Translations under genes and position numbers: made by a program
In this document: positions 35,792 through 45,303 of the stretch, piece by piece
Layout of the letters: each line of letters starts with the position of its first letter
Numbering within the stretch: the first letter of the stretch is position 1
Notes under the pieces: generated by a model
Databases searched by the model: none
Told to the model about the DNA's origin: nothing
The model's input: the letters and a program-made list of their open reading frames with translations, nothing else
NCBI GenBank assembly: GCA_002336845.1
Contig: DDEX01000025.1
Location: 1-64,000, forward strand
DNA from: Rhodobacteraceae bacterium UBA1943
Lineage (GTDB): Bacteria > Pseudomonadota > Alphaproteobacteria > Rhodobacterales > Rhodobacteraceae
Length of the DNA: 64,000 bases
Reading direction: 5' to 3'

Positions 35792-38700
35792 ATGCATGTC
35801 GTCTTCCGCGAAAGCCATGGGCTGGAGGAAACAGAGACTGCCTTTGACGTCGGGCAAGACCCGGCGGATCTGGTGGTCATGTCCTTTTCTGACAGCGACC
35901 TTGGTGCCTTTGCGGCAGGCTGGCACCGGGCCAATGGCACCTTGCCCACGCTGCGGCTGGTCAATCTGGTGGCGCTTCGACATCCGCTGTCGGTTGATAC
36001 CTATATCGAAAAGACGCTGTACGCGGCAAAGGGCGTGCTGATCCGTCTGATTGGCGGAGAAAGCTATTGGCCTTATGGGCTTGCTTCGGTGCAGGATCTC
36101 TGCCGCCGCAAGGGCATTGCGCTGGCGGTCCTGCCCGCCGACGGACGGCCCGATCCGCGCCTGGATGCGGTTTCGACCCTGCCGGTTTCCACCTTGCAGC
36201 GGCTGGCGCAGCTTTGCGATGCTGGCGGGGCGGTGGCGGCACAGGCCGCACTTGCGCAACTTGCGCTGGCGGCGGGGCTTTATGCCGGGCCGGTTCTTGG
36301 GGCCAAGACCGTGCCGGATTGCGGGTTTTATGACCCCGCGCGCGGCGTGGTTCAGGCGCCCGAGGCGCAGGGGCCGGTCGTTGCCGTTGTTTTCTACCGT
36401 AGCTATCTGACCAGCGCCGATCTTGACCCGGTGGATGCCCTGATCGCCGCCCTGCGCGAGCGGGGCTTTCATGCGGTTGGCCTTTTCGTGCCCTCGCTGA
36501 AAGCGCCCGGTGCGCGGGCGTTTCTGGAGGGTGCGCTGGCTGATCTGAAACCCGCAGCCATCGTTAGCCTGACGGCCTTTTCCGGCCGGGATGCCGACGG
36601 CAGCTCATCCTTGGACGCCCCCGGCTGCCCGGTGTTCCAGGTGGCGCTTTCGACCGCACGGCGGCGCGACTGGGCGGCATCGACGCGGGGGCTGTCGCCC
36701 GCCGATCTGGCGATGCATGTGGTTCTGCCCGAGGTGGATGGCCGGGTTTTCGCCGGTGTCGTCAGTTTCAAGTCGCCGGGGCGGCGTGATGCGGACTTGC
36801 AATACGCCCGTTTCGCCCACCGGGCCGATGCTGTTGCGGTCGCGCAGGTGGCCGACCGGGTGGCGGCATGGCACAGGCTTGCCGCACAGGGTGCTGCGCA
36901 GCGAAAGCTGGCCGTCGTTCTGTCCACCTATCCCGGCAGACCCGACCAGATTGCCCATGCCGTCGGTCTGGATGCGCTGGCTTCGGTTGATGCTGCGTTG
37001 CAGCATTTGGCAAGTGAAGGCTATGCTGTCGAGCCTGTCGCTGACCTTGGCCGCCGCCTGACCGTTGAAACGCTGGGCTGGCCGTTGGCCGACTACCTCT
37101 CTGCCATGCAAACCCTGCCGCAAGTCTTGCAAGATGAACTCGCCGCCGCTTGGGGTAACGCTGCCACCGATCCGATGGTGCAGGACGGCGCGTTCCGCTT
37201 TCCCGCCCTGTGCGTGGGCAATGTGCTGATCGCCCTGCAACCCGAACGCGGTGAGGTCCGCAACCGCGATGCCGATTACCACGACCTAAGCCGCACCCCG
37301 CGCCACGGCTATGTGGCCTTCTACCTATGGCTGCGCGCGCAGGGCCTGCACGCGCTGATCCAAATGGGCGCGCATGGCACGCTGGAATGGCTGCCCGGCA
37401 AGTCGGTCGCGCTGTCCGATACCTGCTGGCCCCAGGTGCTGATCGGCGCCACGCCGGTCATCTACCCCTTCATCGTTAACGACCCCGGAGAGGCCGCACA
37501 GGCCAAACGCCGCATTGGCGCGGTAACGCTTGGCCATCTGCCGCCGCCCCTTGCCGCCGCCAAGGTGCCCGATGGCCTTTTGCGGCTGGAGCGTCTGCTG
37601 GACGAATACTCCACCGCCGACGGGCTGGACCCTGCGCGGCGGGACCGGCTGATCGCGCAGATCCGTGCCGAGGCGCAGGCGGCTGGGGTCGAGGACGATC
37701 TTGGCTTGCCGCCAGATGCCTCGATGGCCGAAGCAATCACCCGCATCGACCGCTTCGTCTGCGACGTGAAGGAAAGTCAGTATGGCGATGGCCTGCACAT
37801 CTACGGGCAGGGCGAGGGCGAGTTCGTGGGTCTGACTTCCGCCCTGTCGGGTCGCCGGGTGGCCGCTGGTGCCGCCGGTTCACCGCACCGCGGTCGCGCC
37901 GATGTGCTGCCGACGGGGCGCAACCTTTATTCTGTCGATCCCCGTGCAGTGCCCTCATGGGCCGCCTACACCCAAGGGGTAAAGCTGGCCGAGGAGTTGC
38001 TGCGCCGTCATTTGCAGGACAAAGGCGACTGGCCGCGTGGGTTGGTGCTGGATCTCTGGGGTTCGGCCACCATGCGCACGGCAGGCGAAGAGGTGGCGAT
38101 GGCGCTGCATCTCGCCGGGCTGAAACCGGTCTGGGACGATGGCTCCGACCGGGTTTCCGGCTATGAAATCCTGCCGCTCGCCCTGCTGAACCGCCCGCGC
38201 ATCGATGTGACCTTGCGCATCTCGGGCCTGTTCCGCGATGTATTCCCGGGTCTTGCGCAACTGTTCGAGGCAGGGGCCGAGGCACTGGCCCAACGCGACG
38301 AGGCGCCCGAGGATAACCCCTATCTGTCGCGTGTCCCCCGCGTCTTTGGCCCGCAGCCCGGCCTTTACGGCATGGGCATGACCAAGGCGTTGGAGGATTA
38401 TTCCGACACCGGCCGCCATGCTGCGGGCGAGGCGTGGCTATCTGCTTCTGCTTGGGCGCTTGATGCGCAGGGGCAGGCGCAGCCCGCCCGCGCCGCGCTG
38501 GAAAGCCGCCTGCTGGCCGCCGATGCCTTCGCACATGTGCAGGATCTGGCCGAAACCGACATCCTGATGGCCCCTGATTATGCCGCGCATGAAGGCGGCA
38601 TTGCCGCCGCCCGCGCCGCGCTGGGGGCCGGGGCCCCGGCGCTTTACCACATCGATACCACGCGCCCCGATCGCCCGCAGGCCCGCAGTGTCAGCGAAGA

Positions 38701-39025
38701 AATCGCCCGTGTCGTCCGCGCCCGCGCCGCCAACCCCGATTGGGCCAGCGGCATGATGCGACACGGCTTTCGGGGCGCGGCAGAGATCACGGCGACTTTG
38801 GACAACCTCGCCGCCTATGCCCATCTGACCCGTGCAGTTCCGCCGCATCTGATCGACCTATATCACGACGCCACCCTTGGCTGCGCCGACCTCGTGGCCT
38901 TCATGCAGGCCGAAAATCCCCTTACGTTGCAACGCCTGCGCGACCGTTTTGCGGCGCTTCATGCTGCGGGGCTTTGGGTGACACGCCGCAACTCCATCGC
39001 CGCACAATATGGTGGTGCGGCATGA
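35792..39025 (+). CDS. cobN: aerobic cobaltochelatase large subunit CobN
   Basis: ATP-dependent insertion of cobalt into hydrogenobyrinate a,c-diamide, working with CobS and CobT, which are not in this window. 1077 aa, somewhat short for CobN (about 1100-1280). The CobN/Mg-chelatase signature MGAHGTLEWLPGK is near residue 525. It starts six bases after cobW and ends overlapping cobG by ATGA. Confidence 0.96.
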   Translation: MHVVFRESHGLEETETAFDVGQDPADLVVMSFSDSDLGAFAAGWHRANGTLPTLRLVNLVALRHPLSVDTYIEKTLYAAKGVLIRLIGGESYWPYGLASVQDLCRRKGIALAVLPADGRPDPRLDAVSTLPVSTLQRLAQLCDAGGAVAAQAALAQLALAAGLYAGPVLGAKTVPDCGFYDPARGVVQAPEAQGPVVAVVFYRSYLTSADLDPVDALIAALRERGFHAVGLFVPSLKAPGARAFLEGALADLKPAAIVSLTAFSGRDADGSSSLDAPGCPVFQVALSTARRRDWAASTRGLSPADLAMHVVLPEVDGRVFAGVVSFKSPGRRDADLQYARFAHRADAVAVAQVADRVAAWHRLAAQGAAQRKLAVVLSTYPGRPDQIAHAVGLDALASVDAALQHLASEGYAVEPVADLGRRLTVETLGWPLADYLSAMQTLPQVLQDELAAAWGNAATDPMVQDGAFRFPALCVGNVLIALQPERGEVRNRDADYHDLSRTPRHGYVAFYLWLRAQGLHALIQMGAHGTLEWLPGKSVALSDTCWPQVLIGATPVIYPFIVNDPGEAAQAKRRIGAVTLGHLPPPLAAAKVPDGLLRLERLLDEYSTADGLDPARRDRLIAQIRAEAQAAGVEDDLGLPPDASMAEAITRIDRFVCDVKESQYGDGLHIYGQGEGEFVGLTSALSGRRVAAGAAGSPHRGRADVLPTGRNLYSVDPRAVPSWAAYTQGVKLAEELLRRHLQDKGDWPRGLVLDLWGSATMRTAGEEVAMALHLAGLKPVWDDGSDRVSGYEILPLALLNRPRIDVTLRISGLFRDVFPGLAQLFEAGAEALAQRDEAPEDNPYLSRVPRVFGPQPGLYGMGMTKALEDYSDTGRHAAGEAWLSASAWALDAQGQAQPARAALESRLLAADAFAHVQDLAETDILMAPDYAAHEGGIAAARAALGAGAPALYHIDTTRPDRPQARSVSEEIARVVRARAANPDWASGMMRHGFRGAAEITATLDNLAAYAHLTRAVPPHLIDLYHDATLGCADLVAFMQAENPLTLQRLRDRFAALHAAGLWVTRRNSIAAQYGGAA

Positions 39026-40173
39026 GCGCGCCGGTCATTCAGGGCTGGTGCCCCGGCGCGCTGCGGCCAATGCCGTCGGGTGATGGGCTGGTGGTCCGCA
39101 TTCGTCTGCATGGCGGGCGGATGACACCCGATCAGGCCCGCCGCATTGCCGACCTCGCCGCGACCCATGGCAACGGGCTCATGGACCTTTCCGCCCGCGC
39201 CAATCTGCAATTGCGCGGTGTAACTCCGGCCAGCCACGGCCCACTAGTCGCCGCCCTGACCGACATGGGCCTGATCGACCGCGACGCGCAGGCCGAGGCG
39301 CGGCGCAACGTCCTGGTCTCGCCCTTCTGGAACGAAGGCGACGGAACGCAGCGCATCGCCGCCGATCTGGCGCAGCGGCTGGCGGCGCCAGATGCACCCG
39401 CCCTGCCGGGCAAGTTCGGCTATGCTATCGACATCGGCCCGGCGCCAGTGCTGAGAGAGGCTTCGGCCGACATCCGCGTCGAACGGCTGGCCGATGGCGC
39501 GCTGATCGTCCGGGCCGAGGGGATGGAGAGTGGCGCGCGCACCCTGCCGGAGCGCGCGGCAGAAACCATCTTGCGACTGGTGCGTTGGTTCGCATCTTCG
39601 GGCGGCATCTGTGAGGGCAGGGGCCGCATGGCCGGGCTGATCACGCGGGGCATCGCTGCGCCAGAAACCTTCCATGAGGTTTGCGCACCTGTGGCCGGGG
39701 CATACCAGCCTGTTCCAGGTCTTGTGAAAACCGGCGCCCTTGTCGGGCTTGGCTTCGGCCAGATTGACCCCGCCACTCTTGCTGCGCTTGCTGGGCTTGG
39801 TCCCTTGCGGCTGACGCCCTGGCGGATGCTGATGGTCGAGGGCGCGCTGCGGATGCCCGACCTGCCGGGCGTCCTGACCGACCCCTCTGACCCCATGCTG
39901 CGCGTCGTCGCCTGCACTGGTGCGCCCGGCTGCCTGCAAGCTCACCAACCCACCCGCGATCTGGCGCGACGCCTTGCCCCGCATGTGCCGCCCGATGGTC
40001 TGCTGCATGTCTCGGGCTGCGCGAAGGGCTGCGCTCATCCCGGCCCCGCCGCCCTGACGCTGACCGCCACCCCGCGCGGGTTCGACCTGATCCGCCGCGG
40101 GGCCGCCGCCGCCGCCCCGGACCTGACCGACCTGAGCCCCGTCACGCCCGCCCATATAAGCAAGGCCACCTGA
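39022..40173 (+). CDS. cobG: precorrin-3B synthase CobG
   Basis: Oxygen-dependent ring-contraction enzyme of the aerobic pathway, a sirohaem/Fe-S hydroxylase related to sulfite reductase. 383 aa. The Fe-S/sirohaem cysteines appear as CTGAPGC (about residue 295) and SGCAKGC (about residue 333). Its presence shows that this organism uses the aerobic (late cobalt insertion) route. The ATG at 39022 overlaps the cobN stop; the frame is open further upstream inside cobN. Confidence 0.95.
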   Translation: MSAPVIQGWCPGALRPMPSGDGLVVRIRLHGGRMTPDQARRIADLAATHGNGLMDLSARANLQLRGVTPASHGPLVAALTDMGLIDRDAQAEARRNVLVSPFWNEGDGTQRIAADLAQRLAAPDAPALPGKFGYAIDIGPAPVLREASADIRVERLADGALIVRAEGMESGARTLPERAAETILRLVRWFASSGGICEGRGRMAGLITRGIAAPETFHEVCAPVAGAYQPVPGLVKTGALVGLGFGQIDPATLAALAGLGPLRLTPWRMLMVEGALRMPDLPGVLTDPSDPMLRVVACTGAPGCLQAHQPTRDLARRLAPHVPPDGLLHVSGCAKGCAHPGPAALTLTATPRGFDLIRRGAAAAAPDLTDLSPVTPAHISKAT

Positions 40174-40803
40174 ATGCCCCACTGCTACATCACCGACGGC
40201 GCCGAGATTTACCGCCAGTCCTTCGCCACCATCCGGGCCGAGGCCGATCTGGCGCGGTTCACGCCCGAGGAGGAAATCGTCGTGGTGCGCATGATCCATG
40301 CCGCCGGGATGGTTGGGCTGGAGGCGGATGTGCAGTTCTCGCCCGGCATGGCCTTTGCCGCCCGCGCCGCACTGGAGGCGGGGGCGCCGGTTCTCTGCGA
40401 TGCGCGCATGGTCAGTGAAGGCATCACCCGCACCCGCCTGCCCGCCGGAAATGCGGTGATCTGCACCCTGCACGACCCCGCCGTGCCCGAGCTCGCCCGC
40501 CAGATGGGCAACACCCGCAGCGCGGCGGCGCTGGAACTGTGGCGGCCCCATCTTGCGGGGGCCGTGGTGGCCATCGGCAATGCGCCGACCGCGCTGTTCC
40601 ACCTGCTGAACATGCTGGAAGACCCGGCCTGCCCGCGCCCCGCCGCGATCATCGGCTGCCCGGTGGGTTTCATCGGTGCGGCGGAATCGAAGGATGCCCT
40701 GATGGCCGATCTGCCCGCGCCCTCGCTGGTTGTGCGCGGCCGTCTGGGCGGCTCGGCCATCACCGTCGCCGCCGTCAACGCATTTGCCAGCCGGAAGGAG
40801 TAA
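40174..40803 (+). CDS. cobH: precorrin-8X methylmutase CobH
   Basis: Moves the C-11 methyl to C-12 to give hydrogenobyrinic acid. 209 aa, normal length, with the family segments MIHAAGM containing the catalytic histidine (about residue 43) and IGCPVGFIGAAESK. Its ATG follows the cobG stop without a gap. Confidence 0.96.
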   Translation: MPHCYITDGAEIYRQSFATIRAEADLARFTPEEEIVVVRMIHAAGMVGLEADVQFSPGMAFAARAALEAGAPVLCDARMVSEGITRTRLPAGNAVICTLHDPAVPELARQMGNTRSAAALELWRPHLAGAVVAIGNAPTALFHLLNMLEDPACPRPAAIIGCPVGFIGAAESKDALMADLPAPSLVVRGRLGGSAITVAAVNAFASRKE

Positions 40804-40806
40804 CCC

Positions 40807-41544
40807 ATGGGGCGCATCATCTGCACTGGCCTCGGGCCGGGTGATCCTGACCTCATCTCGGTTCGGTCGGACCGGCTGATCCGTGCCGCAACCCATGTCG
40901 CCTATTTCCGAAAACGGGGCCGCGCCGGTCAGGCGCGCCGCATCGTCGAGGGCATGTTGCGCAGCGACGTGGCGGAATATCCGATGGAATATCCGGTCAC
41001 GACCGAGCTGCATTTCGATAGTCCGGAATACCGCCATGCCCTTGCGCCGTTTTACGACGGCTGGGCCACCCGCCTTGCCAACCTTGCCCGCAGCGCCGAT
41101 GTGGTCGTGCTGTGCGAGGGCGATCCCTTCTTCTATGGCAGCTTCATGCACCTGCATTCCCGCCTGCAAGGCCGGGCGGAGGTAGAGATTGTGCCCGGTA
41201 TCACCGGCATGACCGGCTGCTGGAACGCGACCGGCCAGCCGATCACCTGGGGCGATGATGTGCTGACCGTGCTGATGGCAACGCTGCCAGAGGACGAGCT
41301 GACAGCTCACATGCAGCGATCGGATGCACTGGTCATCATGAAGACCGGTCGCAACATGCCACGCGTGCGCCGTGCGTTGCAGGCGGCGGGCCGGCTGGGC
41401 GATGCCTGGCTGGTTGAACGCGGCACCATGCCCGGCCAACGCGTGCAGCGGCTGGCCGAGGCCGATGATGCGGATTGCCCATATTTCGCAATCGTGCTGG
41501 TCCATGGCCATGGACGCCGGCCCGAAATGGAGGCTGCGGAATGA
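40807..41544 (+). CDS. cobI: precorrin-2 C20-methyltransferase CobI
   Basis: SAM-dependent corrin methyltransferase of 245 aa. GLGPGDPDL at residues 7-15 is the N-terminal glycine-rich loop and CEGDPFFYGSFMHL the second family motif. Starts three bases after cobH and overlaps cobJ by four bases. Confidence 0.95.
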   Translation: MGRIICTGLGPGDPDLISVRSDRLIRAATHVAYFRKRGRAGQARRIVEGMLRSDVAEYPMEYPVTTELHFDSPEYRHALAPFYDGWATRLANLARSADVVVLCEGDPFFYGSFMHLHSRLQGRAEVEIVPGITGMTGCWNATGQPITWGDDVLTVLMATLPEDELTAHMQRSDALVIMKTGRNMPRVRRALQAAGRLGDAWLVERGTMPGQRVQRLAEADDADCPYFAIVLVHGHGRRPEMEAAE

Positions 41545-42272
41545 AGGGCAGCATCGCCGTTGCGGGGCTTGGGCCGGGAGATGAGGCGCTGGTGACCCCG
41601 CAGGTGCGGCAGGCGCTGGACCGCGCCACCGATGTCGTCGGCTACATCCCCTACGTCGCCCGTATCGCGCCCCGCCCCGGCCTGACGCTGCACCCTTCGG
41701 ACAACCGGGTGGAACTGGACCGCGCCAATCACGCCTTGCAGATGGCCGCCGAAGGCCGCCATGTCGTGATTGTCTCTTCCGGCGATCCCGGCGTTTTCGC
41801 CATGGCCTCGGCTTTGTTCGAGGCGGTGGAGGGCTGGCAAGGGGCGGTGCCCGACATCTCCATCCTGCCCGGTATCACCGCCATGCTGGCCGCCGCCGCA
41901 CGTGCCGGGGCACCCTTGGGGCATGATTTCTGCGCGATCAACCTTTCGGACAACCTCAAGCCATGGGATCTGGTCGAGCGCCGCCTGCGGCTGGCAGTCC
42001 AGGCCGATTTCGCCATGGCCTTTTACAATCCCCGTTCCGCCAGCCGCCCGCATCAATTCGCCCGCGTGCTGGAGATCATGTTGCAGGATTGCGGGCCGGA
42101 TCGGCTGATCACTTTCGCTCGCGCGGTCACCACGCCCGACGAACATCTTCGGACGGTGACCCTTGCCGAAGCCACGCCAGAGATGGCCGACATGCGCACG
42201 GTGGTTCTGGTCGGCAATTCCGCCACCCGCCGTGTGGGCCCGTGGGTCTATACCCCAAGGCGGGCGGGCTGA
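41541..42272 (+). CDS. cobJ: precorrin-3B C17-methyltransferase CobJ
   Basis: SAM-dependent ring-contraction methyltransferase of 243 aa. N-terminal GLGPGDEALVTPQ and SSGDPGVFAMAS are the two family motifs. Its ATG overlaps the cobI stop, and its last 25 bases overlap the antisense cobK gene. Confidence 0.95.
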   Translation: MKGSIAVAGLGPGDEALVTPQVRQALDRATDVVGYIPYVARIAPRPGLTLHPSDNRVELDRANHALQMAAEGRHVVIVSSGDPGVFAMASALFEAVEGWQGAVPDISILPGITAMLAAAARAGAPLGHDFCAINLSDNLKPWDLVERRLRLAVQADFAMAFYNPRSASRPHQFARVLEIMLQDCGPDRLITFARAVTTPDEHLRTVTLAEATPEMADMRTVVLVGNSATRRVGPWVYTPRRAG

Positions 42273-43000
42273 TGCGCGATCCAGTCCATCACCGCTGCAA
42301 GATCATGCGCCACGGCGCGCGCGGGCAACGCGGGCCGGTCGATCAGGATCACCGGCAGGCCCAATGCGCGCGCCGAGATCAGCTTGGCCTCTGCCCCGGT
42401 TCCGCCGGAATTCTTGGCGACGATATGGCTGATGCGATGCTGCCGCAGCAAGGCAAGGTCGCCCGCAACCGTGAACGGCCCCCGGTCGATCACCACCGCA
42501 GCATCGGGCAGCGGCAGCGCACCTTCGGGCGGATCGACCAGCCGCAGCAGGTAATGGTGCTGCGGTTTGGCGGCAAAGCTGGCCAAAGTCTGCTTGCCGA
42601 TGGCCAGAAACACCCGCGCCGGGGCCTCGGGCAGGGCAGCCACCGCCGCCCCGGTATCGGCCACCATGGTCCAGCGGTCGCCCTCGCCCGCCCTCCATGC
42701 CGCGCGCTCGAAAGCCAGCAACGGCGTGCCGGTTTCTGCGCAGGCCGCCGCAGCATTCCGGCTGATCTGCGCGGCGAAAGGGTGGGTGGCATCGACCAGA
42801 TGGCTGATGGCTTCGCTGCGCAGAAACTGCGCCAGCCCCTCGGCCCCGCCAAACCCGCCCAGCCGCATCGGCAGGGGTTGCGCCACTGGCGTGGCAGTGC
42901 GCCCGGCATAACTGAAAACCGCCGGAACGCCCTCTGTCGCCAGCCGCGTGGCCAGCAGGCTCGCCTCGGTCGTGCCGCCAAGGATCAGGATGCGCGTCAT
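42248..43000 (-). CDS. cobK: precorrin-6A reductase CobK
   Basis: NADPH-dependent reductase of 250 aa with the N-terminal GGTTEASLLA dinucleotide region (about residues 8-17) and the C-terminal IVAKNSGGTGAEAK segment. It is the only gene of this corrin block on the minus strand: its end overlaps cobJ by 25 bases and its start codon shares the palindrome CATG (42998-43001) with the cobL start. It therefore needs its own promoter, which would lie inside cobL. A longer start at 43024 is unlikely. Confidence 0.94.
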   Translation of the reverse strand: MTRILILGGTTEASLLATRLATEGVPAVFSYAGRTATPVAQPLPMRLGGFGGAEGLAQFLRSEAISHLVDATHPFAAQISRNAAAACAETGTPLLAFERAAWRAGEGDRWTMVADTGAAVAALPEAPARVFLAIGKQTLASFAAKPQHHYLLRLVDPPEGALPLPDAAVVIDRGPFTVAGDLALLRQHRISHIVAKNSGGTGAEAKLISARALGLPVILIDRPALPARAVAHDLAAVMDWIAHQPARLGV

Positions 43001-44177
43001 GGATAGGCCCTGGCTCACAATCATCGGTCTGGGCGAAGATGGACTGGCGGGCCTTTCGGATGCAAGCCGCGCCGCGCTTGCCGATGCAACGATGGTCTTT
43101 GGCGGCCCGCGTCATCTTGCGCTGGTGCAAGCGGGTGACCGGGGCCGCCCCTGGCCTGTGCCGTTCGATGTGGCCCCCGTGCTGGCCCATCGCGGCCAGC
43201 CGACCGTTGTTCTGGCCTCGGGTGATCCCTTCTGGTTCGGCGCGGGCGGCAGCCTGATGCCACATCTTGTGCCCGGCGAGTGGCTGGCCCATCCCGCGCC
43301 CTCGACCTTTTCGCTTGCCGCCGCGCGCCTCGGCTGGCCGCTGGAGCGGACAACCTGCCTTGGCCTTCATGCCGCGCCCTTTGCCCGCCTGCGCCCGTAT
43401 CTGGCGCAAGGCGCGCGGTTGATCGTGCTGCTGCGCGACGCGCAGGCCCCGGCGGCGCTGGCGGCATGGCTGGGCGGCGCGGGCTTCGGCCCCTCTCGCC
43501 TGCATGTGCTGCAAGCCCTTGGCGGCCCACAAGAACGTATCAGCGAAACCACCGCCGACAGCTTTGCAGTAACTGGCATTTCTGCCCCCGTTGCGGTGGC
43601 GATCGAGGCGATAGGTGACGGGTTGCCGCAGAACACCGGCCTGCCCGACAGCCTGTTTGCCAGTGATGGCCAGATCACCAAATCCCCGATCCGCGCACTG
43701 ACGCTTGCCGCCCTTGCCCCGCGCAAGGGCGAGGTGCTGTGGGATTTGGGGGCAGGCTCCGGCTCGATCTCGATCGAATGGTGCCTTGCGGGCGGGCTGG
43801 CCCATGCGGTTGAACGGCGCGCCGACCGTGCCACCAACATCCGCGCCAATGCCTTGGGCTTTGGCGTGGACCATCGGCTGAACCTGCATATCGGGGCATC
43901 GCATGACCTGATCGCGGCACTGCCCCGGCCCGATGCGGTCTTTGTCGGCGGCGGCGGTGACGCGGGCCTTTTCCGTCGCTTGTTTGAAATCCTGCCCTCC
44001 GGCACCCGCCTCGTCGCCAACGGCGTGACGCTGGAAACCGAGAGCCTTCTGGCCATCCTGCACGCCAGGCACGGTGGCACGTTGAGCCGGATCGACATCG
44101 CCGCCGCCGCGCCCCTTGGAAAGATGCGTGGCTGGCAGGCAGCCCGCCCCGTGGTGCAGTGGAGCGTCACGGCATGA
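42999..44177 (+). CDS. cobL: precorrin-6Y C5,15-methyltransferase (decarboxylating) CobL
   Basis: Fused two-domain methyltransferase of 392 aa: a CbiE-like N-terminal half (GLGEDGLAGLSD, ASGDPFWFG) and a CbiT-like C-terminal half with a Rossmann SAM site (LWDLGAGSGSISIEW, about residue 247). It restarts the plus-strand block after cobK, and its ATG lies within the cobK start palindrome, so its promoter or read-through from cobJ must cross cobK. Confidence 0.95.
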   Translation: MDRPWLTIIGLGEDGLAGLSDASRAALADATMVFGGPRHLALVQAGDRGRPWPVPFDVAPVLAHRGQPTVVLASGDPFWFGAGGSLMPHLVPGEWLAHPAPSTFSLAAARLGWPLERTTCLGLHAAPFARLRPYLAQGARLIVLLRDAQAPAALAAWLGGAGFGPSRLHVLQALGGPQERISETTADSFAVTGISAPVAVAIEAIGDGLPQNTGLPDSLFASDGQITKSPIRALTLAALAPRKGEVLWDLGAGSGSISIEWCLAGGLAHAVERRADRATNIRANALGFGVDHRLNLHIGASHDLIAALPRPDAVFVGGGGDAGLFRRLFEILPSGTRLVANGVTLETESLLAILHARHGGTLSRIDIAAAAPLGKMRGWQAARPVVQWSVTA

Positions 44178-44527
44178 GGGTGGCAGGTTTCGGCTTTCGC
44201 AGCGCTGCCACGGTGGATGATCTGCAAACCGCGCTGCAAATGGCGGGGGGGCGGGCCGACGTGCTGGCCACCCATTCCGCCAAGGCAAATGCCCCGGCTC
44301 TGATCGCACTGGCCGCCCGTCTGGGCCTGCCGGTCATCGGGGTCGAGGTCGCGGGCCAGTCCACGCCCACAACCTCGGCCCGCGTCCAGTCGCGTTTCGC
44401 CACCGGCTCTGTCGCCGAGGCCGCAGCACTGGTCGTCGCCGGTCCGGGCGCCCGCCTTGTCGGCCCCCGCGTTGCAACCCCCAACGGCATGGCCACCGCC
44501 GCCATCGCGGAAGGAATCCCCGAATGA
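44174..44527 (+). CDS. cobE: cobalamin biosynthesis protein CobE (CbiG C-terminal type)
   Basis: Small protein of 117 aa matching the C-terminal domain of Cbi[24 protein letters not shown] and [14 protein letters not shown] are visible. Its precise step in the aerobic route is not settled. Four-base overlaps with both cobL and cobM. Confidence 0.9.
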   Translation: MRVAGFGFRSAATVDDLQTALQMAGGRADVLATHSAKANAPALIALAARLGLPVIGVEVAGQSTPTTSARVQSRFATGSVAEAAALVVAGPGARLVGPRVATPNGMATAAIAEGIPE

Positions 44528-45303
44528 CCGTACACTTCATCGGTGCAGGCCCCGGTGCCGCCGACCTGATCACCTTGCGCGGCCGCGACCTGATCGCCGC
44601 CTGCCCGGTGTGCCTTTATGCCGGGTCGCTGGTGCCAGAGGCGCTTTTGGCCCATTGCCCGCCCGACGCGCGGATCGTGAATACCGCGCCGCTCAGCCTT
44701 GATCAGATCATGGATGAGATTTCCGTCGCCCATGCGGCGGGCCAGGATGTCGCCCGCCTGCATTCCGGTGATCTGTCGATCTGGTCAGCAATGGGCGAAC
44801 AGCTGCGCCGCCTGCGCGCCCTTGGCATTCCCTACGATGTCACGCCCGGCGTGCCCTCGTTCGCCGCCGCCGCCGCTGCCCTTGGCGCGGAACTTACCCT
44901 GCCCGGCCTTGCGCAATCGGTCGTCCTCACCCGTACCTCGGGCCGCGCCAGCGCCATGCCAGAGGCCGAAAGCCTTGAGGCCTTCGCCAAAACCGGCGCC
45001 ACGCTGGCCATCCATCTGTCGGTGCATGTGCTGGCCGAGGTGCAATCCCGCCTGATCCCCCATTACGGCCCCGACTGCCCGGTGGCCGTGGTGTTCCGGG
45101 CAAGCTGGCTCGACCAGAGGGTTGAACGCGCCACCCTTGCCACGCTCAACCCCGCAATGGGTGTGGGCGAGCGCACCGCGCTGATCCTTGTCGGCCCGGC
45201 GCTGGCGGCGGAGGGTTTCGATGAAAGCCGCCTTTACGCGGGAGATTACGACCGCCGCTATCGCCCGGTCGGCACCAGCCCCCGGTTCCCGGAAAGCGCA
45301 TGA
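44524..45303 (+). CDS. cobM: precorrin-4 C11-methyltransferase CobM
   Basis: SAM-dependent corrin methyltransferase of 259 aa with [14 protein letters not shown] at the N-terminus, SGDLSIWSA, and [11 protein letters not shown] near residue 188. Overlaps both neighbours by four bases (ATGA type). Confidence 0.96.
   Translation: MTVHFIGAGPGAADLITLRGRDLIAACPVCLYAGSLVPEALLAHCPPDARIVNTAPLSLDQIMDEISVAHAAGQDVARLHSGDLSIWSAMGEQLRRLRALGIPYDVTPGVPSFAAAAAALGAELTLPGLAQSVVLTRTSGRASAMPEAESLEAFAKTGATLAIHLSVHVLAEVQSRLIPHYGPDCPVAVVFRASWLDQRVERATLATLNPAMGVGERTALILVGPALAAEGFDESRLYAGDYDRRYRPVGTSPRFPESA

Noticed and set aside
42303..44309. 668-codon minus-strand frame across cobK and cobL
   Set aside because: It is out of frame with cobK and antisense to cobL; both real genes have clear family motifs.
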